A DNA stretch of 8,704 nucleotides from contig JAJYOS010000220.1 in assembly GCA_021796055.1 (NCBI GenBank), positions 1-8,704 on the forward strand, given 5' to 3'. This DNA is from Bacteroidota bacterium. GTDB taxonomy: Bacteria; Bacteroidota; Kryptoniia; Kryptoniales; JAKASW01. The position numbers and the translations under genes were made by a program. Under the pieces are notes generated by a model. It saw nothing but the letters and a program-made list of their open reading frames with translations, ran no database searches and was not told the origin of the DNA. Of the stretch, positions 1 to 6,266 are shown in pieces (position 1 is the first letter of the stretch; every line of letters begins with the position of its first letter).

Positions 1-102
1 GCAGGAAGATATCCAGAATACGCCTGCTACCAGAATTGTGAAGGTTAGCAGAGTAAAAAGCTTCTGTCCGATGGCGTATCTTGATATCATGTGCGATTCC
101 AT
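1..102 (-). CDS. 5' end of a membrane protein or lipoprotein gene (partial, unknown function)
   Basis: The minus strand encodes 34 codons from an ATG at 102 to the window edge with no stop. The N-terminus reads MESHMISRYAIGQK and is followed by about 20 hydrophobic residues (LFTLLTFTILVAGVFWISSC). A GAGG at 110-113 lies 7 bases upstream of the ATG, which supports this start; a second ATG at residue 5 is possible. R8 and K14 before the hydrophobic stretch fit a signal peptide or the first membrane helix. The last four visible residues, ISSC, fit a lipobox, so a lipoprotein is possible, but a multi-pass membrane protein cannot be excluded because the rest is outside the window. A loose promoter (TTGTGA at 141-146, 17 bases, TATATT at 118-123) lies upstream, but its predicted start point would cut into the ribosome site, so I do not rely on it. 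It is transcribed divergently from the methyltransferase gene. Confidence 0.55.
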   Translation of the reverse strand, partial: MESHMISRYAIGQKLFTLLTFTILVAGVFWISSC

Positions 103-337
103 CTCGTAGCCTCGCTGAATATATATGATGAGAACATATTTCACAAGAATAATGGAACACGCTGTCAAAATCCAAAATCCGTGGGAATTGCGGTGGGGCC
201 AACTTGATTTTCCCCATGGTTCTGATTAAAATGAATCGGCTCTCTTAGGGGTGTGTGCAGAAGAAAACACAGGCCCACGATATCAAAGACACGTTGCGTT
301 TGACACGAATGCAGGCGTTTCACAAATAGAAAACAAC
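103..337. other. Divergent intergenic region, no gene seen
   Basis: This spacer separates the left-edge minus-strand gene from the R-M cassette. Reading frames here are short and lack ribosome sites or recognisable protein character. It should hold the promoters of both flanking units. The only reasonable box for the rightward cassette is TTGACA at 300-305, with a poor -10 (ACAAAT) at 322-327. Confidence 0.5.
300..327 (+). promoter_or_regulatory. Possible promoter of the R-M cassette
   Basis: A perfect TTGACA at 300-305 is followed after 16 bases by ACAAAT at 322-327, which matches only three of six positions of the -10 consensus. Transcription would begin around 334, just ahead of the ribosome site at 338-343, giving a very short leader. 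The -35 box is good and the -10 is weak, so this is a candidate only. Confidence 0.25.
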
Positions 338-350
338 GGAGAGTATGCAA

Positions 351-1283
351 ATGGCACACGGGGGCGGAAACCAAGAAAAGAACAGAGCAACTGAAAAGAG
401 GCAAGGTATTATCAAACAATCAAAGCTTACCAAGCATCCTGTAATTCGGAAAAGGTCCGTATCGGAGGAGAAAGCACGGTACCGAAAGAAGATCGCGTTC
501 GGATGGTACGGCGGCAAGTATAGTCACCTGGAATGGCTTCTACCTCTCCTTCCAGAATGCCATCATTACTGTGAACCGTTTGGGGGCTCGGCAGCTGTGC
601 TACTCAACAGAGACCCGTCACCTGTCGAAACCTATAATGATCTTGACGGCGACGTTGTGAATTTCTTCCGCGTGCTCAGAGAACAGAAGGATGATCTCTT
701 GTACTCTATTGGTTTGACTCCGTTTTCTCGAGAAGAGTTTCTGGCAGCTATCCAGACCAATGGGAACGGAAAAAACCTATCGCCGCTTGAACGTGCAAGA
801 CGCTTCTATATTCGTGCACGGCAAGTTCGCACCGGCCTTGCACAGACTGCATCCATAGGTCGTTGGGCTAATTGCCTCAATACAAGCCGAGCCGGAATGT
901 CCGGGGCGGTCTCGAGATGGCTGGGTAGTGTAGAGGGTCTCGAATACATTGCCACGCGCCTGTTGCGCGTCCAAATTGAAAACGACAAGGCCGAAAAGGT
1001 AATACAGCGCTATGATAGCAGCGAGACGTTATTCTACTGCGATCCGCCGTACCCTCACGAATCTCGCGGCGATTCAAAAGCGTATCAGTTCGAACTAAGC
1101 GACGAAGAACATGTAGCTCTGGCAAAATTGCTGAACGGCGTGAAGGGAAAGGTCGCTGTTTCGGGCTATGACTGTGAGTTAATGCGGACTCTATATAAAG
1201 ACTGGAATATTCACAAAGAAAAGCCGAAGCAGGCGATGTCTATAAAGCAGGAGCGACAAGAAATCCTCTGGACAAACTATTAA
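351..1283 (+). CDS. D12-class adenine-N6 DNA methyltransferase of a type II R-M system
   Basis: A 310-residue protein with the ordered motifs of the D12 (Dam/DpnM-type) methyltransferases, which move a methyl group from S-adenosylmethionine to adenine N6 in a specific DNA site. Visible in order: FGWYGGK at about 50-56 (motif X region), EPFGGSAAV at 75-83 (AdoMet-binding motif I), YNDLD at 95-99, the catalytic DPPY at 231-234, and SGYD at 271-274. The stretch at about 140-215 between motif I and DPPY is where target recognition usually lies. An in-frame ATG also exists at 345, but GGAGAG at 338-343 is spaced 7 bases from the ATG at 351 and only 1 base from that at 345, so 351 is preferred. The first 45 or so residues are very basic and lie outside the family core. 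The stop codon overlaps the next gene's ATG by one base, so it is probably the protective partner of that nuclease. Sequence specificity cannot be read from the protein. Confidence 0.9.
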   Translation: MAHGGGNQEKNRATEKRQGIIKQSKLTKHPVIRKRSVSEEKARYRKKIAFGWYGGKYSHLEWLLPLLPECHHYCEPFGGSAAVLLNRDPSPVETYNDLDGDVVNFFRVLREQKDDLLYSIGLTPFSREEFLAAIQTNGNGKNLSPLERARRFYIRARQVRTGLAQTASIGRWANCLNTSRAGMSGAVSRWLGSVEGLEYIATRLLRVQIENDKAEKVIQRYDSSETLFYCDPPYPHESRGDSKAYQFELSDEEHVALAKLLNGVKGKVAVSGYDCELMRTLYKDWNIHKEKPKQAMSIKQERQEILWTNY

Positions 1284-2395
1284 TGGATGACGCGAAGTCA
1301 TTTACTGAAAGATGTCAAGACTTCCTTGATAAAGAGTGGAGATCCATCTCAAAGAAGATTCAGTCAAGCGCGTTTTCTGACCCTCTTTCGCCTGAAGATT
1401 TAGCGATAAAGAAATTCATCACCGAGTGTCAAGACAGCAACATCAAGTCTTACCATTACGTCTTACCGACTCAGCTCTTGGCAAAATGTGTCAATCCCAA
1501 ACTCGATTGTCGCTCCATCCAGACGGCATACAAGAAGCCCGGCGCCTTCGATGCACGAACTATTGCTCATCAGGTAATTGTCCCATTCGATCAGGCGAAC
1601 CATAGAGTATTAGGCGGTTCGACAGAGCCATACGTCAATAACCCGCTTCGCTGTCCGGCGGTGACTAAGAAGTACCGATCTCAACAGAAGAACAAACAAG
1701 ACTGGGACAGACTGGTTACGGTGCTGGACGAAGTGGAGAAAAGAAGCGACATATCATTCACGTCGGTCGTGTTCGACCAGGTTCTGGTTGAGATTTATCA
1801 CCTTCTCGCCGATGTGCAAGTCGTTTATCCTACCCCAAACAGAGTGAGTCTTGCACAAACTATCCGTCTCGTTTCTGAGTATGTCTCCGACAAATCAGGC
1901 GGCGACCGCATGGAGGCCGTATGCACGGCATTATTCAGAGCGATCGCGAAGGAATTTCGAATCTTTGATGATGTACGAAGACAGAAAGTCAACACCGCTG
2001 ACGCATCCTCCGGGATGGGTGCGGATATTGAGTGTCGCCTCAAAGGCAAGATAGTTCTTCTCGTGGAGGTTAAAGATCGCTCATTGACTCTTACACAGAT
2101 CGATTCAAAACTAGATGTTGCCAGGGCGCGGAAGATATCTGAGATTTTGTTCTTGGCTGAACAGGGACTCGACAAGGCAGACAAAGAAAATGCCGAGGCC
2201 AGAATCCTGTCTGAGTTTACCAGCGGTCAGAACGTCTACGTCTCGAATTTCCTGGAGTTTTCCTCCGGTATTCTGATCTTACTCGGTGAGAAAGGAAGGG
2301 TCCTTTTCTTATCCTTTATCGGCGAGGAGCTTGACCGAGCAACCTCCTCAATTGTTCACCGGAAGGCGTGGGCAAATCTTCTCAAGACAATCTGA
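1283..2395 (+). CDS. Probable type II restriction endonuclease, SacI-like family
   Basis: A 370-residue protein whose ATG overlaps the methyltransferase stop (TAATG), with no ribosome site of its own close by, so translation is probably coupled. A PD-(D/E)XK nuclease core is visible: D248 in GADIE, a beta strand, then E262-V-K264 (LVEVKDR), with the helix VCTALFRAIAKEF at 213-225 before it. The N-terminal half carries GAFDARTIAHQVIVPF (87-102) and LGGSTEPYVNNPLR (110-123), features I associate from memory with SacI-type restriction enzymes, which cut GAGCTC. Family assignment is therefore recognition by eye; the nuclease fold is well supported by the D...EVK spacing and by the methyltransferase next door. 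Its role would be cleavage of foreign DNA lacking the partner's methyl mark. Actual cutting specificity is unknown. No frameshift or loss of a catalytic residue is seen, so it is probably functional. Confidence 0.75.
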   Translation: MDDAKSFTERCQDFLDKEWRSISKKIQSSAFSDPLSPEDLAIKKFITECQDSNIKSYHYVLPTQLLAKCVNPKLDCRSIQTAYKKPGAFDARTIAHQVIVPFDQANHRVLGGSTEPYVNNPLRCPAVTKKYRSQQKNKQDWDRLVTVLDEVEKRSDISFTSVVFDQVLVEIYHLLADVQVVYPTPNRVSLAQTIRLVSEYVSDKSGGDRMEAVCTALFRAIAKEFRIFDDVRRQKVNTADASSGMGADIECRLKGKIVLLVEVKDRSLTLTQIDSKLDVARARKISEILFLAEQGLDKADKENAEARILSEFTSGQNVYVSNFLEFSSGILILLGEKGRVLFLSFIGEELDRATSSIVHRKAWANLLKTI

Positions 2396-2437
2396 CATCA
2401 CACAAAACAACAGAATCATTCTCTGGTATGAACTCTC

Positions 2438-2710
2438 TCATTTCTCAATCACCACCTTCTGTTCCATTCCCTTCTCAATCTCCACCCCCACCGTCCTCTT
2501 CTCCTTGTCGATCCTCTCGACCGCCTTCTTCCCGTTAACCGTCACTTTCCCTTTCGGTACCGCGTTGTACACAACCACTTCCCCCGCACAGCCGAGTGCG
2601 GGTACATGAACTTCAATCCGATTTCCCTCTTGTGAAATTTTGATTATCCTCAGGCTACCGCCGGAAAAACGATCCATATAAGTGAAGCTGTTCGTGAAAT
2701 CGATCTTGCC
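2438..2710 (-). pseudogene. C-terminal fragment of a larger beta-rich protein (possibly a glycoside hydrolase)
   Basis: On the minus strand an open frame runs from just after a TGA at 2711-2713 to a TGA at 2438-2440. It encodes about 90 residues; the only internal ATG (2677) sits inside a continuous protein-like stretch (IDFTNSFTYMDRFSGG) and has no ribosome site. The C-terminal part alternates hydrophobic and charged residues as beta strands do (GKVTVNGKKAVERIDKE, then TVGVEIEKGMEQKVVIEK). This resembles the small beta-sandwich that closes many carbohydrate-active enzymes, but I cannot name the family. With no start signal and a stop codon interrupting the frame immediately upstream, it looks like the tail of a gene whose body has been lost. 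It could instead be a small hypothetical gene starting at 2677. Confidence 0.4.
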
Positions 2711-2932
2711 TCAAGAATCAAGTCGATGATTTGCCCGTAAAAGCTGCATTCACTTGTCATTTGGTGATCGTTCGACACAATATAACTTTCATCGAAGCGA
2801 GATAACAGTTGCTCCGGAACGCTTTCCAAAAACAAAAACGTCGCTTGAAGCAGCGGGCATTATCAAGGCAATAGAATTCCCGACGCCGCTCTCATTTCAG
2901 ATTGACGCAGGGCTAATAAATCGCCGTCTCAT
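2711..2932. other. Non-coding or degenerate stretch, nothing recognised
   Basis: No frame on either strand has both a credible start and recognisable protein. Short minus-strand stretches look faintly protein-like but are broken by stops in every frame, as expected for decayed coding sequence. A plus-strand frame from a TTG at 2754 has no ribosome site and runs antisense into the barrel gene, so it is not called. Confidence 0.35.
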
Positions 2933-3397
2933 TCAGAACAGGAACGACAAACCTGTGAATAGCCCGATGTTGGAAATCGTCGTGTCTCCGAGATAGGCGT
3001 AGTCGCTCTTCCAGCTTTGTGACTTGTAGTTGAGTTCCAGCCTCACGAGCGCGCTCTTACTTATCAGGACTTTGGTACCCACTCCGGCGTTAAATATTCC
3101 GACCTTCAGAGCGTCTGTCACGTGAACCGCTCCGCCCGCGTAAATGGGAATTTCTTCGCTGTTGGCTATACCATATCCGATTCTTCCGAAGAGTGCTACG
3201 TTGGATTGCGGAAGCATCTGTGTGTATGAAACATTTGCCAGGAGATAAAATGCGGGTTTTGATCTCTCAATCCAGGTCATTGATACTTCCGGTTCAAGAG
3301 AGAAACCATTAAGGACATAGTAGTCGTAGGTCGTAGCGAATGACAGATACTTCTCATCTTGTGAGAAAGAATAAGCATACGGCCCACCTGACCTCAT
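2933..3397 (-). CDS. Outer-membrane beta-barrel protein, N-terminally truncated (probable remnant)
   Basis: A 154-residue frame with the pattern of an outer-membrane beta-barrel: alternating aromatic/hydrophobic strands such as YLSFATTYDYYV, AFYLLANVSYTQM, NVALFGRIGYGI, AGGAVHVTDALKVGIF, and SALVRLELNYKSQSW. It ends in ...GLFTGLSFLF, whose final aromatic residue is the usual signal for barrel insertion. No signal peptide precedes it, which an exported barrel would need, and the ATG at 3397 has no purine-rich ribosome site. The frame is open upstream to 3421, where it meets the TAG stop of the cytochrome c gene in the same frame. The most likely reading is the 3' part of a barrel gene whose 5' end was removed by a deletion or rearrangement; the surviving strands would make about an eight-strand barrel. 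A barrel expressed only by stop-codon readthrough from the cytochrome is conceivable but unsupported. Confidence 0.5.
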   Translation of the reverse strand: MRSGGPYAYSFSQDEKYLSFATTYDYYVLNGFSLEPEVSMTWIERSKPAFYLLANVSYTQMLPQSNVALFGRIGYGIANSEEIPIYAGGAVHVTDALKVGIFNAGVGTKVLISKSALVRLELNYKSQSWKSDYAYLGDTTISNIGLFTGLSFLF

Positions 3398-3421
3398 TGG
3401 CAGGAGAACAACGCTCGAGAT

Positions 3422-3979
3422 CTACATCTTTCGCCGATTATGGCCGCTCGTTTCTTTGTTCATACTTTTCTCACTCATCGCGGCGGCACGCATCGTGGCA
3501 TACTGTCCGGGCGTCATATTCTTCATCTTCTCGAGAAATGCGACGATTTCCCAGATCTTCTGGTCAGAGTGCGTTCTTCCGAAGCCCGGCATGCCGGTGC
3601 TCTTAATTCCGTTCTTTACTACCCAGAAGAGCCTCGCAGGCGACTGGTGCTTCGCAGAACGGGCCAGATCGGGTGGATGGGGATATAGGCCCTCTCCTAT
3701 TTCAGAACGCTGAACTCCGGGGGCGCCGTGACAGCCTGCGCACGTTTCATTATAATGGTGAAAGCCTTCCGCAACCATGGCGCTATCTGCCAGCGAAGGG
3801 ACCGCTATTCCCTCTGAGTGATGAATTGCCGAATTGTCACTCGTTTTGCTGAACACCCAGCGGAGGAAGCCTGGGTCAGGTGACATCGTGGACACATTGT
3901 AAATTCCCGAATAGACAAAGATCACCATAAGTATCAGTTCGACTACTAATACGGAAACGACTATTCCGACCGTTTTCAT
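3422..3979 (-). CDS. Membrane-anchored mono-haem cytochrome c
   Basis: A 185-residue protein with one haem-attachment motif, CAGCH at 80-84, and a likely axial methionine in TGMPGFG (M130), typical of class I / cbb3-subunit-like cytochrome domains that shuttle single electrons. Residues 4-25 form one hydrophobic helix (VGIVVSVLVVELILMVIFVY) followed by SGIYNVS, so the domain is probably tethered to the inner membrane and faces the periplasm. The supporting motifs HHYNETCAGCHGAPGV and IWEIVAFLEKM fit this family. The frame is open upstream to a possible ATG at 4015, but GGAGAAAAA directly precedes the ATG at 3979, which also places the signal anchor at the N-terminus, so 3979 is chosen. The tail after about 155 is rich in Met, Lys, His, and Arg and is probably unstructured. 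Its redox partner is not in the window. It is transcribed away from the big secreted-protein genes. Confidence 0.88.
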   Translation of the reverse strand: MKTVGIVVSVLVVELILMVIFVYSGIYNVSTMSPDPGFLRWVFSKTSDNSAIHHSEGIAVPSLADSAMVAEGFHHYNETCAGCHGAPGVQRSEIGEGLYPHPPDLARSAKHQSPARLFWVVKNGIKSTGMPGFGRTHSDQKIWEIVAFLEKMKNMTPGQYATMRAAAMSEKSMNKETSGHNRRKM

Positions 3980-4018
3980 TTTTTCTCCGTTTGTTGAGTG
4001 AAACTGCCACAACACGCA

Positions 4019-4032
4019 GTTAAAGCTTTAAC
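4019..4032. promoter_or_regulatory. Perfect 14-bp palindrome, candidate operator
   Basis: GTTAAAGCTTTAAC is its own reverse complement over all 14 bases. It lies in the divergent spacer, 40 bases upstream of the cytochrome c ATG and 25 bases upstream of the rightward -35 box. The position suits a dimeric regulator acting on one or both genes. No regulator gene is in the window, so the role is inferred from symmetry and location only. Confidence 0.4.
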
Positions 4033-4056
4033 AATCGTACCTTAACTCAAGTTTCC

Positions 4057-4085
4057 TTGACATTATTTTTTGCATTCGTTATTTT
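4057..4085 (+). promoter_or_regulatory. Promoter for the secreted-protein gene at 4120
   Basis: TTGACA at 4057-4062, a 17-base spacer, and TATTTT at 4080-4085 form a near-consensus housekeeping promoter. The -10 also overlaps TATTTTG, close to the TAnnTTTG type used in Bacteroidota. Transcription would start near 4092, leaving a leader of about 28 bases with a ribosome site. This explains why a TTG at 4057, which opens the longest reading frame here, cannot be the true start. Confidence 0.6.
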
Positions 4086-4119
4086 GGAATCACTCAGGCA
4101 ATCAGGGAAAAGGCGTGTC

Positions 4120-6186
4120 GTGCAAATCATCCTCAGGGTTGCAACTATTGTTGCGCTTGTTACTGTCATGGCGCAAGGTCAGGTGACCGATAACAAGTCG
4201 ACCAATATAGGCAACATCGGGCTCACAGTTACAAGTTTCGGTCGCGTTGGAAATACGTTCAGCCAGTCTTTCTGGCCGACGCAGCCTTCCTGTGAATACC
4301 CCATCACTCCGGTAAGGTCCAGAATTGAACACCTGTTCAGCGGAGGCCTGTGGGTAGGCGGGTACAAGAATGGTCAGGGACCGTTTGTAAGCACAGTGAC
4401 GACCGATTACTACAGCAATCCATCGGAGTTTACTCAGCCGCTCGACAGCGGTTTGACCGAACGCAGTTCACTTCTCGATTCCCGTTATTATTCTCCGGGT
4501 GCGGTCAGTCACCAGGATTTCATTGCAGATTACACGGACTCGAATTCGGTCGATCCCGGTACGGGCCAGGAGCTCGTCGGCCATGTCCCGCTTAATGTGT
4601 CGGTACATCAGGAGACCTACGCGTGGGAATACCCGAGCGCAGATTTCTTCGTCATCTTCAGCTTCACCGTCAAGAACACGGGGTCTTTTCCAATTGATTC
4701 GATGTTTGTCGGGTTCGTGAACGATTTTGTGGTAAGGAATACAAACTTCAGACTTCCCACCGAAGGTACATCGTTCTACAGCGGCACGGGAATCGGATAT
4801 GTCGATTCCCTCAGGCTCGCTTATGCCTTCGACGCGCAGCATTCGGCGAACGACGGGCCGACCGATAACTACGTCTCCATAAAACTTCTCGGTGTAGACC
4901 CGTTAGGCTTTGTGGTCTCGTCCCGGCCGGCGCTTCTCGATTCATTGAACAGTCTCACTCATTTCTCGGCCTGGCAGTTTCATCTGGGTACGGGCGACGC
5001 CAATCTCTTGTCTCCTGCCACCGATGCCCTGCGCTTCGAGAAGATGGAGACTTCCATTCCATCCGATTACTATAATAACCGCAACAATCCGAGCTACCTC
5101 GGCAACGCGGGGAACAGATATACTCTCCTGTCGGTCGGACCTTTTACATTAGCTCCTGATTCATCGGTGACGGTTGTGTTTGCAATGGTATGCGGTCCGA
5201 AACTCAACACGGGAAACCCGACGGACTACCAGAACAATGTTGCCGCATCCAGGAAGACGCTTTGCGACAACGCCACATGGGCTCAGCGAACATATAACGG
5301 CGAAGACAAGAACGGCAATGGAGTCCTCGATCCTGGTGAAGATCTCGACGGGAACGGAAAGATCACCCGGTATATCTTCCCGAACATACTTCCTCCGCCG
5401 CACGTGCGCATCGAGCCGGGTGATGCAGAGGCCACCATATACTGGGATGATGCCCCGGAAAATGTCGTGGACCCGCTCCTGAACAGGAAGAACTTCGAGG
5501 GGTACAGGGTATTTATGTCGAGACCCGGTTTCGATTTTCAGGGGGTCCAGGAACCGTACGAGGAAATAGCGGACTTTGATCTCATCGATTCGGTGGGACT
5601 TGATGCGGGCCTCCCCGCAAGGATCGATCCGCCGAAGGAGTTTGCCGGGGATGCGAACAGGTATGTCTACAGTTTCAAGGTTCCTTACCTCCTTAACGGC
5701 TGGCAATATGTGTTCGGGGTTGAGGCTTACGATAAAGGAAATCCGGCTCTTGGGATGCCGAGTCAGCCGTCCGTTCGTTCATTGGGCAGGATTTTCCCCG
5801 GCCCGACCGCGGCCGCGAAGGATTCCGGGGCCGTCGGCGTGTTCCCTAACCCTTATTACACAAGAGCTTACTGGGATGGAACGGGTGCGCGTGAAAAGAA
5901 AATATATTTCTACAATCTCCCCTCCAGATGTGAAATCAGGATTTATACGGTAGCGGGCGACATCGTGGCGACGCTTGAGCATGACGCGTCGACCTACACC
6001 GGTTCGGATATACAGTGGTTTCAGCACTACGCATCAGACAACACACAGAAGCTTCCGGGAGGGCTGCATGCCTGGAATTTGATAACAGATGCGGACCAGG
6101 CAATTGCGACGGGTCTTTATCTGTTTACAGTCAAGGATTTGAACACGGGCGTGATAAAGCGCGGAAAGTTTCTGGTTATAAAATAA
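4120..6186 (+). CDS. Large exported protein with EF-hand-type calcium loop, Fn3-like module, and T9SS-like C-terminus
   Basis: A 688-residue protein. The GTG at 4120 is chosen because it gives a clean signal peptide (MQIILRVATIVALVTVMAQG, cleavage probably after A18). A ribosome site GGGAAAAGG at 4105-4113 lies 6 bases upstream. An upstream in-frame TTG at 4057 is inside the promoter. Residues of about 20-390 are beta-rich with no family I can name. Residues 396-407 are a canonical 12-residue EF-hand loop (DKNGNGVLDPGE), followed by a partial second loop, DLDGNGKI. About 425-560 looks like a fibronectin type III-like domain (EATIYWDDAPENV ... FEGYRVFMSR ... WQYVFGVEAYDKG). The end, from FPNPYY (575) to GLYLFTVKD and RGKFLVIK, resembles the C-terminal sorting modules of FCB-group secreted proteins. 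Probably a cell-surface or released protein; no enzyme motif is visible. It may share transcription with the gene at 6267. Confidence 0.8.
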   Translation: MQIILRVATIVALVTVMAQGQVTDNKSTNIGNIGLTVTSFGRVGNTFSQSFWPTQPSCEYPITPVRSRIEHLFSGGLWVGGYKNGQGPFVSTVTTDYYSNPSEFTQPLDSGLTERSSLLDSRYYSPGAVSHQDFIADYTDSNSVDPGTGQELVGHVPLNVSVHQETYAWEYPSADFFVIFSFTVKNTGSFPIDSMFVGFVNDFVVRNTNFRLPTEGTSFYSGTGIGYVDSLRLAYAFDAQHSANDGPTDNYVSIKLLGVDPLGFVVSSRPALLDSLNSLTHFSAWQFHLGTGDANLLSPATDALRFEKMETSIPSDYYNNRNNPSYLGNAGNRYTLLSVGPFTLAPDSSVTVVFAMVCGPKLNTGNPTDYQNNVAASRKTLCDNATWAQRTYNGEDKNGNGVLDPGEDLDGNGKITRYIFPNILPPPHVRIEPGDAEATIYWDDAPENVVDPLLNRKNFEGYRVFMSRPGFDFQGVQEPYEEIADFDLIDSVGLDAGLPARIDPPKEFAGDANRYVYSFKVPYLLNGWQYVFGVEAYDKGNPALGMPSQPSVRSLGRIFPGPTAAAKDSGAVGVFPNPYYTRAYWDGTGAREKKIYFYNLPSRCEIRIYTVAGDIVATLEHDASTYTGSDIQWFQHYASDNTQKLPGGLHAWNLITDADQAIATGLYLFTVKDLNTGVIKRGKFLVIK

Positions 6187-6187
6187 C

Positions 6188-6244
6188 GGTTTGGCAATCG
6201 GCGTGCAGCGGTCGCCTGATGGCTGAATGCCGAAAGCCGAAACC
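6188..6244 (+). other. Imperfect intergenic hairpin between the two secreted-protein genes
   Basis: Bases 6188-6202 (GGTTTGGCAATCGGC) pair with 6229-6244 (GCCGAAAGCCGAAACC) in about 13 pairs with a one-base bulge and a 2x2 mismatch; CAGC at 6206-6209 can pair with GCTG at 6222-6225 inside the loop. No T-run follows, so it is not a classical terminator. It could tune the relative expression of the two genes or stabilise the upstream mRNA end, or could be chance. Confidence 0.3.
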
Positions 6245-6266
6245 TAAAACCAAACAGGAGGCTCGA

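Noticed and set aside
250..276. Short TGTGT ... ACACA inverted repeat in the left intergenic region
   Set aside because: Only five pairs with a ten-base loop, which is at chance level and has no associated signal.
2754..2996. Plus-strand 80-codon frame starting at TTG 2754
   Set aside because: It has no ribosome site, no recognisable protein character, and its end lies antisense to the barrel coding sequence.
4570..4575. GAGCTC sites as evidence of site avoidance
   Set aside because: Two sites (4570 and 8462) are about what chance predicts in a window of this size, so nothing can be concluded about avoidance or specificity.
4468..4842. Long minus-strand frame inside the 688-residue protein gene
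   Set aside because: It is antisense to a well-supported coding region with a signal peptide and conserved C-terminus; its Arg/Ile-rich translation is typical of a shadow frame.
5161..5706. 181-codon minus-strand frame
   Set aside because: It covers the EF-hand and Fn3-like coding segment on the other strand and has no start signal; it is a shadow of a GC-rich gene.
6015..6266. N-terminal extension of the 747-residue protein
   Set aside because: The open frame overlaps the preceding gene out of frame, whereas ATG 6267 has AGGAGG and a signal peptide.
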